This document shows, piece after piece, positions 46,404 through 58,712 of a DNA stretch of 64,000 nt (positions are counted from its first letter, which is position 1; each line of letters starts with the position of its first letter). The translations under genes were made by a program, and so were the position numbers. Under the pieces are notes generated by a model that did not search any database, was not told the DNA's origin, and was given only the letters and a program-made list of their open reading frames with translations. The stretch comes from Thermus parvatiensis (GTDB taxonomy: Bacteria > Deinococcota > Deinococci > Deinococcales > Thermaceae), in contig NZ_CP014141.1 in the NCBI RefSeq assembly GCF_001535545.1, positions 496,001 to 560,000 on the forward strand, in the 5' to 3' direction.

Positions 46404-47979
46404 CTAAAGGGCGCCCTGGGCCTCCAGAAGCTCCTGGGCATGGGCCAAAGCCGCCTGGGTGTAGGCCCCGGAGAGGAGGCGGGCAATCTCCTGCACCCGG
46501 GCCTCGCCCGCCAAGGGCTCCACCCGCACGCCCTCCGGGGCCTTGCTCACCCGGAAGTGGCGCTGGGCCACGGCGGCCACCTGGGGTAGGTGGGTCACCA
46601 CCAGGACCTGCCGCTTCTCGGCGAGGCGCCGGAGCCTTTCGGCGAGCCGCCAGGCGGTCTCCCCGCCCACCCCGGCGTCCACCTCGTCAAAGACCACGGT
46701 GGGCGCCTCGGTCCCCGTGAGGAGGGCGAGGGCCAGGGCCACGCGGGAGAGCTCCCCGCCGCTTAGGGCCTCGAGGGGGGCCGGGGGCAGGTTGGGGTTC
46801 GGGGCCACCCGGAAGGCCACCGCCTCGAGGCCCTGGGGGCCGGGCTCGGGGAGGGGCTCCAGGACCACCGCGAAGCGGGCCCCGGCGAGGCCCAGGGCGG
46901 GAAGCTCCTGCACCATCCCCTCCGTAAGCCTTCGCGCCGCCTCCTCCCGGGCCCGCCTCAGGGCCTGCCCCCGGGCCTCTACCTCCTCGTGGAGGGCCTT
47001 GAGGAGGCGCTCCACCTCCGAAAGCCGCTCCTCCCCCCTTCCATCCGGGCGAGCTCCTCCCGGGCCTTCCTGGCGTGGGCCAGGACGTCCTCCAGGGTGG
47101 GGCCGTACTTCCGCTTCAGGCGCTCCAGGAGGCTGAGGCGGGCCTCCACCCGGTCCAGCTCCTCGGGGTCCAGGTCCAGGCCCTCCAGGTGGTCCTCCAG
47201 CTCCCGGGCCACGGCCCGGACCGCTTCGGCCGCCCCCGAAAGCTCCTCGGCCAGGGCCTCGAGGGCCGGGTCGTGCCGGGCCGCCGCCCGCACCTCCTTC
47301 GCCGCCAGGGCCAGGAGGTCCTGGGCTTCCCGCTCCGTGAGGAGGGCGAGGGCCCGGGCGAGCCTTTCCCGGATGGTCTCCAGGTGGCGGAGGCGCTCCG
47401 CCAGGGCCAAAAGCTCCTCCTCCTCCCCGGGCCGCACCCGGGCCTCCTCAATCTCCCGGATCTGGTAGCGGAGGAGGTCCTCCCGCTCCGCCCGGGCCTT
47501 TAGGCTTTCCTCCAGGGCCGCCTTCTCCTTCAGGAGGGCCTCGCGCCGGGCGTAGGCCTCCTGGTAGGCGGCGAGGAGGCCCTCGGGAGGAGGGCGTCCA
47601 GGGCCTCCCGCTGGCGCCTGGGGGAGAGGAGGGCCAAGGCGGTGTGCTGGGCGTGGAGGGAGAGGCGCCTTTCCGCTTCCGCCTGGAGCTCCTTCAGGGT
47701 GACCACCTCCCCGTCCACCCTGGGGGTGGAGCGGGCCCCCACGCGGCGGGAGAGGACCGCCTCCCCGGGGGGGCCCTCAAAGAAGGTGGTCACGAGGAGG
47801 CTTTCCCCGTAGGGCCCGATAAGCCCCTCCGCCCGCCCCCCGAGGAGGAGGGCGAGGGCGTCCACGAGGAGGCTTTTCCCCGCGCCCGTCTCCCCGGTGA
47901 GGACGTTGAGGCCGGGGGCGAAGTCCAAGGCGGCCTCGCGGATGACGGCGAGGTTCTGGACCTCGAGGCGGCGGAGCAT
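46404..47979 (-). CDS. recN: DNA repair protein RecN (two frame breaks)
   Basis: RecN is an SMC-like ATPase of double-strand-break repair, about 525 residues. Walker A is LTGETGAGKSLLVDAL, a long coiled coil fills the middle, the ABC signature is LSGGELSRVALAL and Walker B is TVVFDEVDAGVGG. The breaks are at 47585-47587 (repair ALLPEGLLAAYQEAYA) and 47033-47038 (repair MEGGEERLSEVERLL). I chose the ATG at 47979, which has TAAAAT exactly 7 bases upstream; another ATG at 47988 overlaps that hexamer. HMG-CoA lyase follows in the same transcript. Confidence 0.93.
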
Positions 47980-48012
47980 CCCCCCCATTTTAAGGGGGCC
48001 CCGCGGGGGCCT

Positions 48013-49240
<1,228 letters not shown>

Positions 49241-49539
49241 TTATAGGCCCTGCCGGGCTGTTAAGCTTGGGCTATGAAGGGGAATGCCTTCGCCATTTTG
49301 AAGTGGGGCGTCATCCTCACCCTGGTGGTCCTCATCCTGGCCATCATCCTCATTAACTTCACCAGCAGCCGCGACCTGCCCGAGCTGGTCCGGGTCCAGG
49401 TGGAGCGCTACGCCGTGTGCAGCTACTGGTTCTTCGGCTGGCACCTGGCTTCCACCGGCTCCTTCGCCTTCGCCTTCCTCCTCCTGGGCTTCCTTCTGGG
49501 CCTGGGGGCTGGGTTCTTCCTCAGGCGGGGGTTCCCCGG

Positions 49540-50921
<1,382 letters not shown>

Positions 50922-50929
<8 letters not shown>

Positions 50930-53098
50930 CCAGCACCTCCCTGAGGGGCGCTTTCCAGGCGGAAAGCAGTTCCTCCAGGCTCCACTCTAGGACACCCCCC
51001 GGGGTGAGGACCGTGAGGCTCTTCCCCCCGTCTCCCCCAGGACCCGGTAGGGGAGGCCCCGCTCCTCCAGGAGGAGGGTGGCCTCCTGGAGGCGGGTCTT
51101 CTCCACGGTGAAGAGGACGCGGCTTGGGGCCTCGCCGAAGAGGGCCTCGAGGCCCCCCTCCCGCACCTCCACCGTGGCCCCCACCCCGTAGGGGAAGGTC
51201 ATCTCGGCGAGGGCCACAAGAAGCCCCCCTTCCGCCACGTCGTGGGCCGTTCGGGTGAGGCCCCTTTGGATGAGGTCCCGGATCGCCTCCTGCACCGCCT
51301 TTTCCCGCCCGAGGTCAAGCCTTGGGGGGTGGCCGAACTCCTTTCCCGTGAGGAGGTGGAGGACCTCGCTCGCCCCGAGCTCCCCCTTCTCCTCCCCGAT
51401 GAGGAGGAGGACCTCCCCCGGGCGCCTAAAGCCCATCTCCGCCCGCTTGTCCACCTCCAGGACCCCCACCACCCCCACCATGGCCGTGGGGGGGATGCGC
51501 TTGCCCCCGCTTTCGTTGTAGAGGGAGACGTTCCCCGAGACCACGGGGACGCCCAAGGCCTCGCTCGCCTCCTTGAGCCCGGCGATGGTCTCGGCGAGCT
51601 CGTGGTAGCCCTCCGGGGTCTCCGGGCTTCCCAGGTTGAGGCCGTCGGTGTAGGCGAGGGGCTTCGCCCCCACCACGCTGACGTTCCGGCAGGCCTCCGC
51701 CAAGGCGTGCATGGCCCCAAGGCGGGGGTGGAGGCGGCTATACCGGGGGTTTTGGTCCACCTTGGCGGCGACGCCGAGGCGGGTGCCCTTGATCCAGAGG
51801 ACCGCGGCGTCCCCTTTGCCGGGGAGGAGGGCGGTGCGGGTCCCCACCTGGTGGTCGTACCGCTCGTAGACCGCCTCGCGGCTCGCCAGGTTGGGGGAGG
51901 CGAGGAGCCTCCTTAGGACCTCCTGGGGGTCGGCCTCTAAGGGGGGGATGGGGGTTTCCCTAAGCCTCCGCACCTCGGGGTCCTCCCGCCCCACCCGCAC
52001 GTAGGTGGGGGCTTCGGCCAAGGCCTCCGTGGGCACCTCCGCCACCACCTCGCCCCTAAAGAGGACCCGGAAGACCCTTTCCGGGATGGTCCTGGCCACG
52101 GGTACGCAGTCTAGGCCCCACCTTCCGAAGACCTCCTCCAGGGCCTTTTCCTTCCCCTCCTTGGGAACGAGGACCATCCGCTCCTGGCTTTCCGAGAGAA
52201 GGAGCTCCTCCGGGGTCATCCCCTCCTCCCGGGTGGGGACGAGGTCCAGGTGGAGCTCCACCCCGAGGCCCGACTTGTGGGCGAGCTCCGAGAGGCTACT
52301 GGTGAGCCCCGCCGCCCCCATGTCCTGGACGCCTTCCACCAGGTCCAGTTCTATGGCCTCGAGGGTGGCCTCCATGAGGAGCTTGCCCAGGAAGGGGTCC
52401 CCCACCTGGACCGCGGGCCGGTCCTCGGCCTTCTCCTCCTTGAGCTCCCGGCTCGCGAAGGCCGCCCCGCCGATCCCGTCCCGGCCCGTCTTGGCCCCGG
52501 CGTAGTAGATGGGGCGGCCCAAAGAGGCCCGGCTTCGCTTCAGGTGCTCCTCCCTTAGGAGGCCGAGGCACATGGCGTTCACCAGGGGGTTTTCCCGGTA
52601 GCCCTCGTGGAAGTAAAGGTCCCCGCCCACCGTGGGCACCCCGATGGCGTTGCCGTAAAAGGCGATGCCCGAGACCACCCCCTTGAGGAGGTAGCGGCTT
52701 CTCGCCTCCTCGGGCGGCCCGAAGCGGAGGGAGTCCAGGAGGGCGATGGGGCGGGCTCCCATGCTCATGATGTCCCGGAGGATCCCCCCGACCCCCGTGG
52801 CCGCCCCTTGGAAGGGCTCCACCGCCGAGGGGTGGTTGTGGCTCTCTATCTTGAAGGCCACGGCCCAACCCTCGCCCACCCGCACCACGCCGGCGTTCTC
52901 CCCGGGGCCCTGGAGGACGGCCTCCCCCTCCTTGGGGAGGGCCTTGAGGAGGGGGCGGGAGTTCTTGTAGGCGCAGTGCTCGCTCCACATCACCTTGAAG
53001 AGGAGGAGCTCCACCCGGTTCGGCTCCCGCCCGAGCCTCTGGACGATCTCCCGGTACTCCCCTTCCGGGATCCCGATCTCCTTGGCGAGGGCCTCCAT
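50922..53098 (-). CDS. purL: Phosphoribosylformylglycinamidine synthase PurL (frame broken)
   Basis: This is the synthetase subunit of the small-PurL type that works with PurQ and PurS. It has 725 residues with the ATG at 53098, which overlaps the upstream HAD stop (TGATG). It shows MWSEHCAYKNSRPLL, FKIESHNHPSAVEPFQGAATG and GVQDMGAAGLTSSLSE. The C run at 51024-51029 lacks one base; the repaired tail reads GGKSLTVLTPGGVLEW and ends APLREVLDG. The gene sits between a HAD phosphatase and purF in one transcript. Confidence 0.96.
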
Positions 53099-53811
53099 CA
53101 CGTGAGGAGGGAGAGGAGCTCCCGGTGGTCCTTCACCTTGGCCGTGGGCTTCACCTCCCCGTTCACCTCCCTCAGGCCCACGTACTGGACCGCCCAGGGG
53201 TAGCCCGTCCCGAAGGCCCCCTTGATGTCCGTCTGGGGCAGGTCCCCCACGTGCAGGGCCTCCTCCGGGGCCACGCCCAGGGCCTCGAGGGCCACGCGAA
53301 AGGCCTCGGGCTTAGGCTTCACGAAACCCGTCTCGTCGGAGAAGCTAAAGGCCTGGAAGACGTCCAGGCCCTGCCGCTTCAGGTGCTCCCTGAGGAGGCG
53401 GCCCGGGGTCATGCCGGTGTCGGAGACGATGGCCAGGGGGTACTTCTTGGCGAGGTCCTTCAGGACCTCCACCCCGGGGAGGGGCTTGAGGGGGGCGAGG
53501 AGGGAGCTTTCCTCCAGGCGCCTTGCGGTGAGGGCGATGAGCCCGGGGTCGTGGGGGGCGCCGAGGAGGGCGAAGATCCGGGCCACCCGTTCGTAGACGG
53601 GCATGTGCTCCCCCGCCTTCCAGGCCTCCTCAAAGGCCAAGGAGGCCTGGCGGTAGGCCTCCCGCACCTCGGCCTCGTCCACGGGATGCCCCGCCTCGGA
53701 GAGGGCGTCCAGAAGGATCTCGTACCGGGCGGGCATGACCTTTTCCAAAAACGCCTCCCCCTCGGTGAAGAGGGTGCCCCAGAAGTCAAAGGTGATGGCT
53801 TTGGGTTTCAT
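53098..53811 (-). CDS. HAD-superfamily hydrolase inside the pur operon
   Basis: This 237-residue HAD phosphatase shows motif I ITFDFWGTLF, motif II IVSDTGMTPG, the motif III lysine in DETGFVKPKPEAF and motif IV LHVGDLPQTDIKGA. The cap is a helical C1 type. Both ends overlap neighbours: ATGA with purQ and TGATG with purL. It is therefore translated with the FGAM synthase subunits. A role in removing a purine-pathway by-product or phosphorylated sugar is an inference; the sequence does not show the substrate. Confidence 0.88.
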   Translation of the reverse strand: MKPKAITFDFWGTLFTEGEAFLEKVMPARYEILLDALSEAGHPVDEAEVREAYRQASLAFEEAWKAGEHMPVYERVARIFALLGAPHDPGLIALTARRLEESSLLAPLKPLPGVEVLKDLAKKYPLAIVSDTGMTPGRLLREHLKRQGLDVFQAFSFSDETGFVKPKPEAFRVALEALGVAPEEALHVGDLPQTDIKGAFGTGYPWAVQYVGLREVNGEVKPTAKVKDHRELLSLLT

Positions 53812-54491
53812 CGTGCCACCTCCTTGACGAGCCCCAGGAAGAAGGGAAGCCCGTCGGTGTTGCCCAAGACCTCGTCCACGGCCCTTTCGGGATGGGGCAT
53901 CATGCCGAGGACGTTGCCCTTCTCGCTCACGATGCCCGCGATGTCGTGGAGGCTCCCGTTGGGGTTGTAGTCCGCCTCGTCCTTCAGGGGGGCGTAGCGG
54001 AAGACCACGAGGCCCTCCCCCTCGAGCCGGGCGAGGGTTTCGGGATCGGCGTAGTAGCGGCCCTCGCCGTGGGCGATGGGAAGCCTCAGGACCTGTCCCC
54101 TTGGGTAGAGCCGGGTGAAGGGGAGGTCGTTCCGCTCCACCCGCACCCCCACCTCCTTGCAGGTGAAGTGGAGGTTGAGGTTGGCAAGAAGCGCCCCCGG
54201 CAGGAGGCCCGCCTCGGTGAGGATCTGGAAGCCGTTGCAGACCCCCACCACGTACCGCCCTTCCTCGGCGAAGCGCCGCACCGCTTCCATCACCGGGCTC
54301 TTGGCGGCGAGGGCTCCCGCCCTCAGGTAGTCCCCGTAGCTGAACCCCCCGGGCAGAAAGACCCCGTCAAAGCCCCGGAGGTCCCTTTCCGTGTGCCAGA
54401 CGAACTCCGCCCGGATCCCTGCCTTCTCCAGGGCGAAGCGGGCGTCCTCGTCGCAGTTGGCGCCGGGGAAGCGAACGATGGCCCACCTCAT
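53808..54491 (-). CDS. purQ: FGAM synthase glutaminase subunit PurQ
   Basis: PurQ, 227 residues, is a class I glutamine amidotransferase supplying ammonia to PurL. It shows VRFPGANCDEDAR, FLPGGFSYGDYLRAGA, the nucleophile in VVGVCNGFQIL and the His/Glu pair in MMPHPERAVD. The ATG overlaps the purS stop and the TGA overlaps the HAD start. The frame is intact. Confidence 0.96.
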   Translation of the reverse strand: MRWAIVRFPGANCDEDARFALEKAGIRAEFVWHTERDLRGFDGVFLPGGFSYGDYLRAGALAAKSPVMEAVRRFAEEGRYVVGVCNGFQILTEAGLLPGALLANLNLHFTCKEVGVRVERNDLPFTRLYPRGQVLRLPIAHGEGRYYADPETLARLEGEGLVVFRYAPLKDEADYNPNGSLHDIAGIVSEKGNVLGMMPHPERAVDEVLGNTDGLPFFLGLVKEVAR

Positions 54492-54742
54492 GGGAGTTCC
54501 TTTAGGGCTTCCAGGGCGTAGACCTCCATCACCGGGTTGGCGAGGAGGGCGCCCATGGCCTTGGCCTTCTCCTCGGCCTCCAGGAGGTTTTCCGCCGGGA
54601 AGACGATCTCCAGCACCTTCCCCACCCGCACCTCCTCCACCGGGTGGCCGAGGTCCTTCAGCACCCCCTCCACCGCCCGGCCCTGGGGGTCCAGGATGCC
54701 CTTCTTCAGCTCAATGAGCAGGGTGGCCTGGTAGCGCGGCAT
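54488..54742 (-). CDS. purS: FGAM synthase subunit PurS
   Basis: PurS, 84 residues, bridges PurL and PurQ in the three-part FGAM synthase. It shows QATLLIELKKGILDPQGRAVEGVL and VRVGKVLEIVF, both standard for the family. It begins 11 bases after purC and overlaps purQ by four bases. Confidence 0.94.
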   Translation of the reverse strand: MPRYQATLLIELKKGILDPQGRAVEGVLKDLGHPVEEVRVGKVLEIVFPAENLLEAEEKAKAMGALLANPVMEVYALEALKELP

Positions 54743-54753
54743 ATGGCCCAAGT

Positions 54754-55443
54754 CTACCCCAGGACCCGCCGGAGCACCTCCCGGTAGGCCTCCTCCACGC
54801 CGCCTAGGTCCTTGCGGAAGCGGTCCTTGTCCAAAGGCTCCCCCTTCTCGTCCCAAAGGCGCATGGTGTCGGGGCTGATCTCGTCGGCGAGGAGGATCTC
54901 CCCGCCCACCTTCCCGAACTCCAGCTTGAAGTCCACGAGCTCTAGGCCCCGCTCGGCGAAGAAGGCCTTGAGGAGCTCCCCCACCCGGAGCGTGGCGGCC
55001 TTCACCCCTTCCAGCTCCCCCTCTGTGGTGAGTCCCAGGGCCAGGACGGCGTTTTCGCAGATCAAGGGGTCCCCCAGGGCGTCGTTTTTGAGGGAGAACT
55101 CCAGAAGGGGCATCTTCAGCGGGGTCCCCTCCTTTAGGCCGTAGCGCCGGGCGAAGCTTCCCGCGGCCCTAAAGCGGAGGATCACCTCCAGGGGAAGGAT
55201 CTCCACCCGCCTCACCCGCATCTCCCGGTCGGAGACCTCCTCCAGGAAGTGGGTCTTGACCCCGTGGGCCTCGAGGTAGCGGAAGAGGGCCGCCGAGACC
55301 TTGTTGTTCACCACGCCCTTGCCCGGGATCACCCCCCGTTTTTGCGCGTTGAACGCGGTGGCCTCGTCCTTGAAGTAGACCCTTAAGGTGTCCGGGCCTT
55401 CCCGGTAGAGCACCTTGGCCTTGCCCTCGTAGAGCTTCTCCAT
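54754..55443 (-). CDS. purC: SAICAR synthetase PurC
   Basis: PurC condenses CAIR with aspartate. It has 229 residues from the ATG at 55443 (MEKLYEGKAKVLYREG), which has GGGAGAGG upstream. An ATG 12 codons further up overlaps a TACAAT -10 (55478-55483 on the minus strand), so transcription probably starts after it. Family blocks AFNAQKRGVIPGKGVVNN and LADEISPDTMRLWD are clear. The short leader holds the inverted repeat GGGCCT-C-AGGCCC. It opens the purC-S-Q-HAD-L-F operon. Confidence 0.95.
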   Translation of the reverse strand: MEKLYEGKAKVLYREGPDTLRVYFKDEATAFNAQKRGVIPGKGVVNNKVSAALFRYLEAHGVKTHFLEEVSDREMRVRRVEILPLEVILRFRAAGSFARRYGLKEGTPLKMPLLEFSLKNDALGDPLICENAVLALGLTTEGELEGVKAATLRVGELLKAFFAERGLELVDFKLEFGKVGGEILLADEISPDTMRLWDEKGEPLDKDRFRKDLGGVEEAYREVLRRVLG

Positions 55444-55475
55444 GCCTCTCCCTGTGGGCCTGAGGCCCGTTACCT

Positions 55476-55703
55476 TCATTGTAGCGGCAGGAGGCGAAGC
55501 CGCGTTTTCTCGGGTCCGATCACCGCCAGGGCTCCCCGTTCCAGAGCCTCGGAGAAACGCCTTAAGACCTCCAGCACTGGGGGTAGGGCCTCGTCGGGGG
55601 CGTTAGCCGGGCCCACGTCGCGCCACCATACGGCTTCGTACCCCGAGGCCTCGAGCGCTTCCCGCCAGCGCGGCGAGAGGTTCATGTCCACCAGGATCTT
55701 CAC
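55476..55703 (-). pseudogene. DUF5615 PIN-like toxin with internal deletion
   Basis: The 75-residue product begins KILVDMNLSPRWREALEASGYEAV and WWRDVGPANAPDEA, the usual DUF5615 start. It then jumps directly to VLEVLRRFSEALERGALAVI, which in complete members is the C-terminal part. About 40 residues, including the conserved acidic stretch that would complete the PIN-like active site, are missing in frame. The gene starts at GTG overlapping the DUF433 stop. It is probably non-functional; an in-frame deletion differs from the one-base losses seen elsewhere. Confidence 0.65.
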
Positions 55704-55927
55704 GGGCTTAGGGCGTGCTCTTCCTCCTCCAGCCTCCAAGCGGCGTAGGCTAAGGCTTCCCGGATGTCCTCGAGGGTAAGCTCCGGGTAGTCCCGGAGGA
55801 GGTCCTCGGGGCGTTCTCCGTGGGCCAGCCGCCGGAGCAGGGCCGCCACCGTGAGGCGCAGCCCCCGGATGGTGGCTTTACCGCCGAAGAGGCGAGGGTC
55901 GTGGGTGATCCGGCTAAACCGGGGCAT
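55700..55927 (-). CDS. DUF433-domain protein (antitoxin-like)
   Basis: This 75-residue protein has the DUF433 pattern ITHDPRLFGGKATIRGLRLTVAALLRRL and a following DYPELTLEDIREALAYAAW. DUF433 and DUF5615 genes are usually paired and regarded as an antitoxin-toxin couple. Here they are coupled by GTGA. The partner has lost its middle, so the antitoxin may be a relic. The stretch 55928-56015 toward purB holds no feature I can identify. Confidence 0.78.
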   Translation of the reverse strand: MPRFSRITHDPRLFGGKATIRGLRLTVAALLRRLAHGERPEDLLRDYPELTLEDIREALAYAAWRLEEEEHALSP

Positions 55928-56015
55928 GCCCTCATTCTAAGCTCCGGCTTGCGCCAGAGCGTGGGCCCCAAGAAGGCTTCTGGCCAGGGGACCCCATGTT
56001 GCAAGGTGCGAGCGC

Positions 56016-57325
56016 CTAGAGCCCGAAGCGGGCGTAGATGGCGTCCACGTGCCGGAGGAAGGGCTTGGGATCAAAGAGGGCCCTTAGCTCCTCCCTCTTG
56101 AGGGGGTTTTCGGGGTCGGCCTCCAGGAGCTCCAGGAAGCTCTTCCCCTCTTTCCAGCTCCTCAAGGCGTTCCGCTGGACGAGGGCGTAGGCCTTATCCC
56201 GGGAAAGGCCCCGCGCGATGAGGGCGTTCAGGACCTGCTGGGAGTAGACGAGGCCCCGGGTGAGGTCCAGGTTCCTGGCCAGGTTCTCTTCAAAGACCTC
56301 GAGGCCCTCGAGGATCCCTTTGAGGCGCCTCAGGGCGTAGTGGGCCAGGGTGGTGGCGTCGGGGAGGATGACCCTTTCTACGGAGGAGTGGGAGATGTCC
56401 CGCTCGTGCCAGAGGGCGATGTCCTCCAGGGTGGGCTGGAGGTAACCCCTAAGGAGCCTCGCCACCCCGGTGAGGTTCTCCAGGCCCACGGGGTTCTTCT
56501 TGTGGGGCATGGAGGAGCTCCCCGTCTGCCCTTCGTGGAAGGGCTCCTGGGCCTCGAGGACCTCCGTGCGCTGGAGGTGGCGTAGCTCCACGGCCACCCG
56601 CTCTATGTTCCCCCCCAGGATGGCGAGGGCCGCCATGGCCTCGGCGTGCCGGTCCCGGGGGACGACCTGGGTGGAAATGGGCTCGGGGCGGAGGCCCAGG
56701 CGCCGGGCCACGTGGGCCTCCACCTCGGGGGGACGTGGGCGTAGTTGCCCACGGAGCCCGAGAGCATGGCGACCCCGATGGTCTCCCTCGCCCGCTTAAG
56801 CCTTTCCTCGTCCCTTTGGAAGGCGGCGAGGAAGGAGAGGAAGCGGAGGCCGAAGCTCGTGGGCTCGGCGTGGACCCCGTGGGTGCGGGCGATGGCGGGG
56901 GTGTGCTTGTGGCGGAGGGCGAGGGCCTTTAAGGCCTCCTCCACCCCCTTAAGCTCCTCCAGGACGAGGCTTAGGGCCTCCACCAGGAGGGCGTTTTGCG
57001 CCGTGTCCACGATGTCGGAGCTGGTAAGGCCCAGGTGGAGGTAGCGCCCCACCTCCTCGTCCCCCGTCCACTCGGCGAGGGCCCGGGTGAAGGCCACGAG
57101 GTCGTGGCGGGTTACCGCCTCCAGCTCCGCTACCCTCCGGGCGAAGGCCCCGTCCAGGGGCTTTTCCTCCAGCTTGGCGAGAAGCCTCGCCGAAAGGCCC
57201 TTGGGCACCTCCCCTAAGGCCTCCCAGGCCTCGAGGGCGTAGGCCTCCACCCGGGCCCACATCCGGTAGCGGCTTTCCTCCGACCAGAGGCGGGCCATCT
57301 CCGACGTCTGGTAGCGGGCGATCAT
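56016..57325 (-). CDS. purB: Adenylosuccinate lyase PurB (frame broken)
   Basis: PurB removes fumarate from SAICAR and adenylosuccinate. It has about 436 residues after repair. It shows LHLGLTSSDIVDTAQ, KHTPAIARTHGVHAEP and the signature TGSSSMPHKKNPV. The G run at 56727-56732 lacks one base; repair reads GNYAHVPPEVEAHVA. TACCCT lies 7 bases before the ATG, which implies a leaderless mRNA. It is separated from purC by the DUF433/DUF5615 pair on the same strand. Confidence 0.95.
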
Positions 57326-57420
57326 GCCCTTAAGGGTACCAGGGAAGGGGCAGGGGAGGCGAAGGAAGGGGGTATACTGGAGGCACGGAGGCGCTTCGGC
57401 CCCTTTCGGGGTGGCGGACC

Positions 57421-57716
57421 ATGAGGACCCTGGGCGAGATCCTGAGCATCCTGGCCCGGCACAAGCCGGAGCTTCGGGCCCGCTTCGGCGTGCGGGAGCT
57501 GGCCATCTTCGGTTCCTACGCCCGGGGGAGGCCACCCCCGTAAGCGACGTGGATATCCTGGTAGCGCTAGAACGCCCCCTAGGGTGGGAGATCGTGGACC
57601 TGCGCGATTACTTAGAAGCTCTACTGGGGCTTCCGGTGGACCTGCTGACCGCAGGGGCCTTGCGGCGTAAGCCGCACCTGTGGCAAGCGGTGCGAGAGGA
57701 CCTGGTCCATGTCTAA
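57421..57716 (+). CDS. MNT-type nucleotidyltransferase (antitoxin), frame broken
   Basis: This minimal nucleotidyltransferase has about 98 residues. The catalytic motif is IFGSYARGE with SDVDILVAL. The G run at 57524-57528 lacks one base; repair reads ARGEATPVSDVDIL. Such MNT proteins neutralise HEPN RNase toxins by AMPylation. The HEPN start codon overlaps its stop region, but that gene is cut after 12 codons by an insertion sequence. TATACT at 57373-57378 gives a leader of about 35 nt with a possible GGCCCC/GGGGT hairpin. Confidence 0.82.
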
Positions 57717-57765
57717 GCGGGATGCGCGCCTTCTTCTCCAAGACATGCCTTCGTGTGCTACTTGA
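57709..57765 (+). pseudogene. HEPN (DUF86) toxin gene remnant, cut by the IS
   Basis: ATGTCTAAGCGGGATGCGCG begins inside the last codons of the MNT gene and encodes SKRDARLLLQDM, the standard start of DUF86 HEPN proteins. The IS begins at about 57745 and the frame ends at TGA 57763-57765. No continuation of the HEPN gene is found beyond the IS, so the remaining ~95 codons were lost. Confidence 0.65.
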
Positions 57766-58691
57766 CCCCAACCCCTGGGGTGTGAAAAAAGAGGGGGTGC
57801 TATGCAGCAAGATCGTGAGCACCCCCTTTACTATCTTGACGCGGAAACCCTTCTGGTGGCTACCTACATTTGGGTGGATGACGAACTCAAGGCCTTGCAA
57901 GCTCAGGACTTCAAGCTCCCCCCAAAGCAAAAGCACCAGAAGGCTACCCTGGCCGAGCTCCTAACCCTCGCCATCTTTCTCCTTTTGCAAGGCCAAGACC
58001 TCGCCAAAGGCTACTTGGCCGCCAAGACCACCCTCAAGGCCTACTTCCCCTCCCTCCCCCACCTCTCCCGCTTCTACCGGGTCCTTCAGAAGGCCCAGGG
58101 GTTGTTGGCTCACCTGGCCATGAGGCTCTCTGGGGGACAAGGCCTCCTGCAGGTGGTGGACCTCAAGCCTATCCCCCTGGCCCACGGCCACCGCATCCAC
58201 GGCCTCTCTCTTCCCGAGGCCGCGATGGGGTAGGACCTCTGGGGGCTTTCGCGGGCTACGTCCACAAGCTGTTTCCCTGACGGGAAAGCATCATGCCAGT
58301 GATGAACGAGCGGGGCCTCTTTTTTCGTTGGGCCATTCTCCCCGGTAATGCCCGGGAGACCTGGGGGAGGGACCTGCTGGACGGTCTGCCCGCGGTCCTC
58401 GGGGACCGGGGCTTTCGTTGGGTCCAGGGAGTCAAGACACCACCCTATCGGGTCAGGGGAGGAAGGGTGGTGGAGACGGGGTGGAGAGGGTGGATGGGAA
58501 GGGTACGGAACTGGATAGAGACCCGCTTCAGCGTGATGGTGCGGTCTTTGGGGCTTCATCGGATAGAGGCCCGGTCCTACTGGGGGCTGGTGGCCCGGGT
58601 GAACCTCATCCTGCTTGTTCACAACCTCATACGTAGCCGGGTGCTTCTCAGGATGGCCGGGGTGGAGCTATGAGGTAGCACACGAAGGCAT
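57745..58691 (+). mobile_element. Insertion sequence, about 947 bp
   Basis: Perfect 17-bp inverted ends ATGCCTTCGTGTGCTAC (57745-57761) and its complement (58675-58691) enclose one transposase gene. If the outer AT belongs to the target, the ends are 15 bp from GCC. No longer target duplication is visible: AAGAC on the left and AAATC on the right do not match. The element interrupts a HEPN toxin gene. The transposase has D-D-E features, and the family is probably IS982-like or IS4-like. Confidence 0.82.
57802..58673 (+). pseudogene. Transposase of the IS (frame broken)
   Basis: The first part, 143 codons from ATG 57802, has LKAYFPSLPHLSRFYRVLQK and VVDLKPIPL with a candidate first Asp. The second part has VLGDRGFRWVQG with the second Asp and RNWIETRFSVMVRSLG with the Glu, then LLVHNLIRSRVLLRMAG. 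Between them, about 58225-58292, the frame shifts at least once and a TGA intervenes (…YVHKLFP then stop). Part of this may be the same base loss as elsewhere, but more than one change is needed, so real decay is possible. Confidence 0.7.
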
Positions 58692-58712
58692 AAATCTTGA
58701 CACGACCGGCTT

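Noticed and set aside
57740-58696. Target-site duplication flanking the IS
   Set aside because: Only the ambiguous AT at each end matches. The next bases (AAGAC left, AAATC right) differ, so no duplication longer than 2 bases can be claimed.
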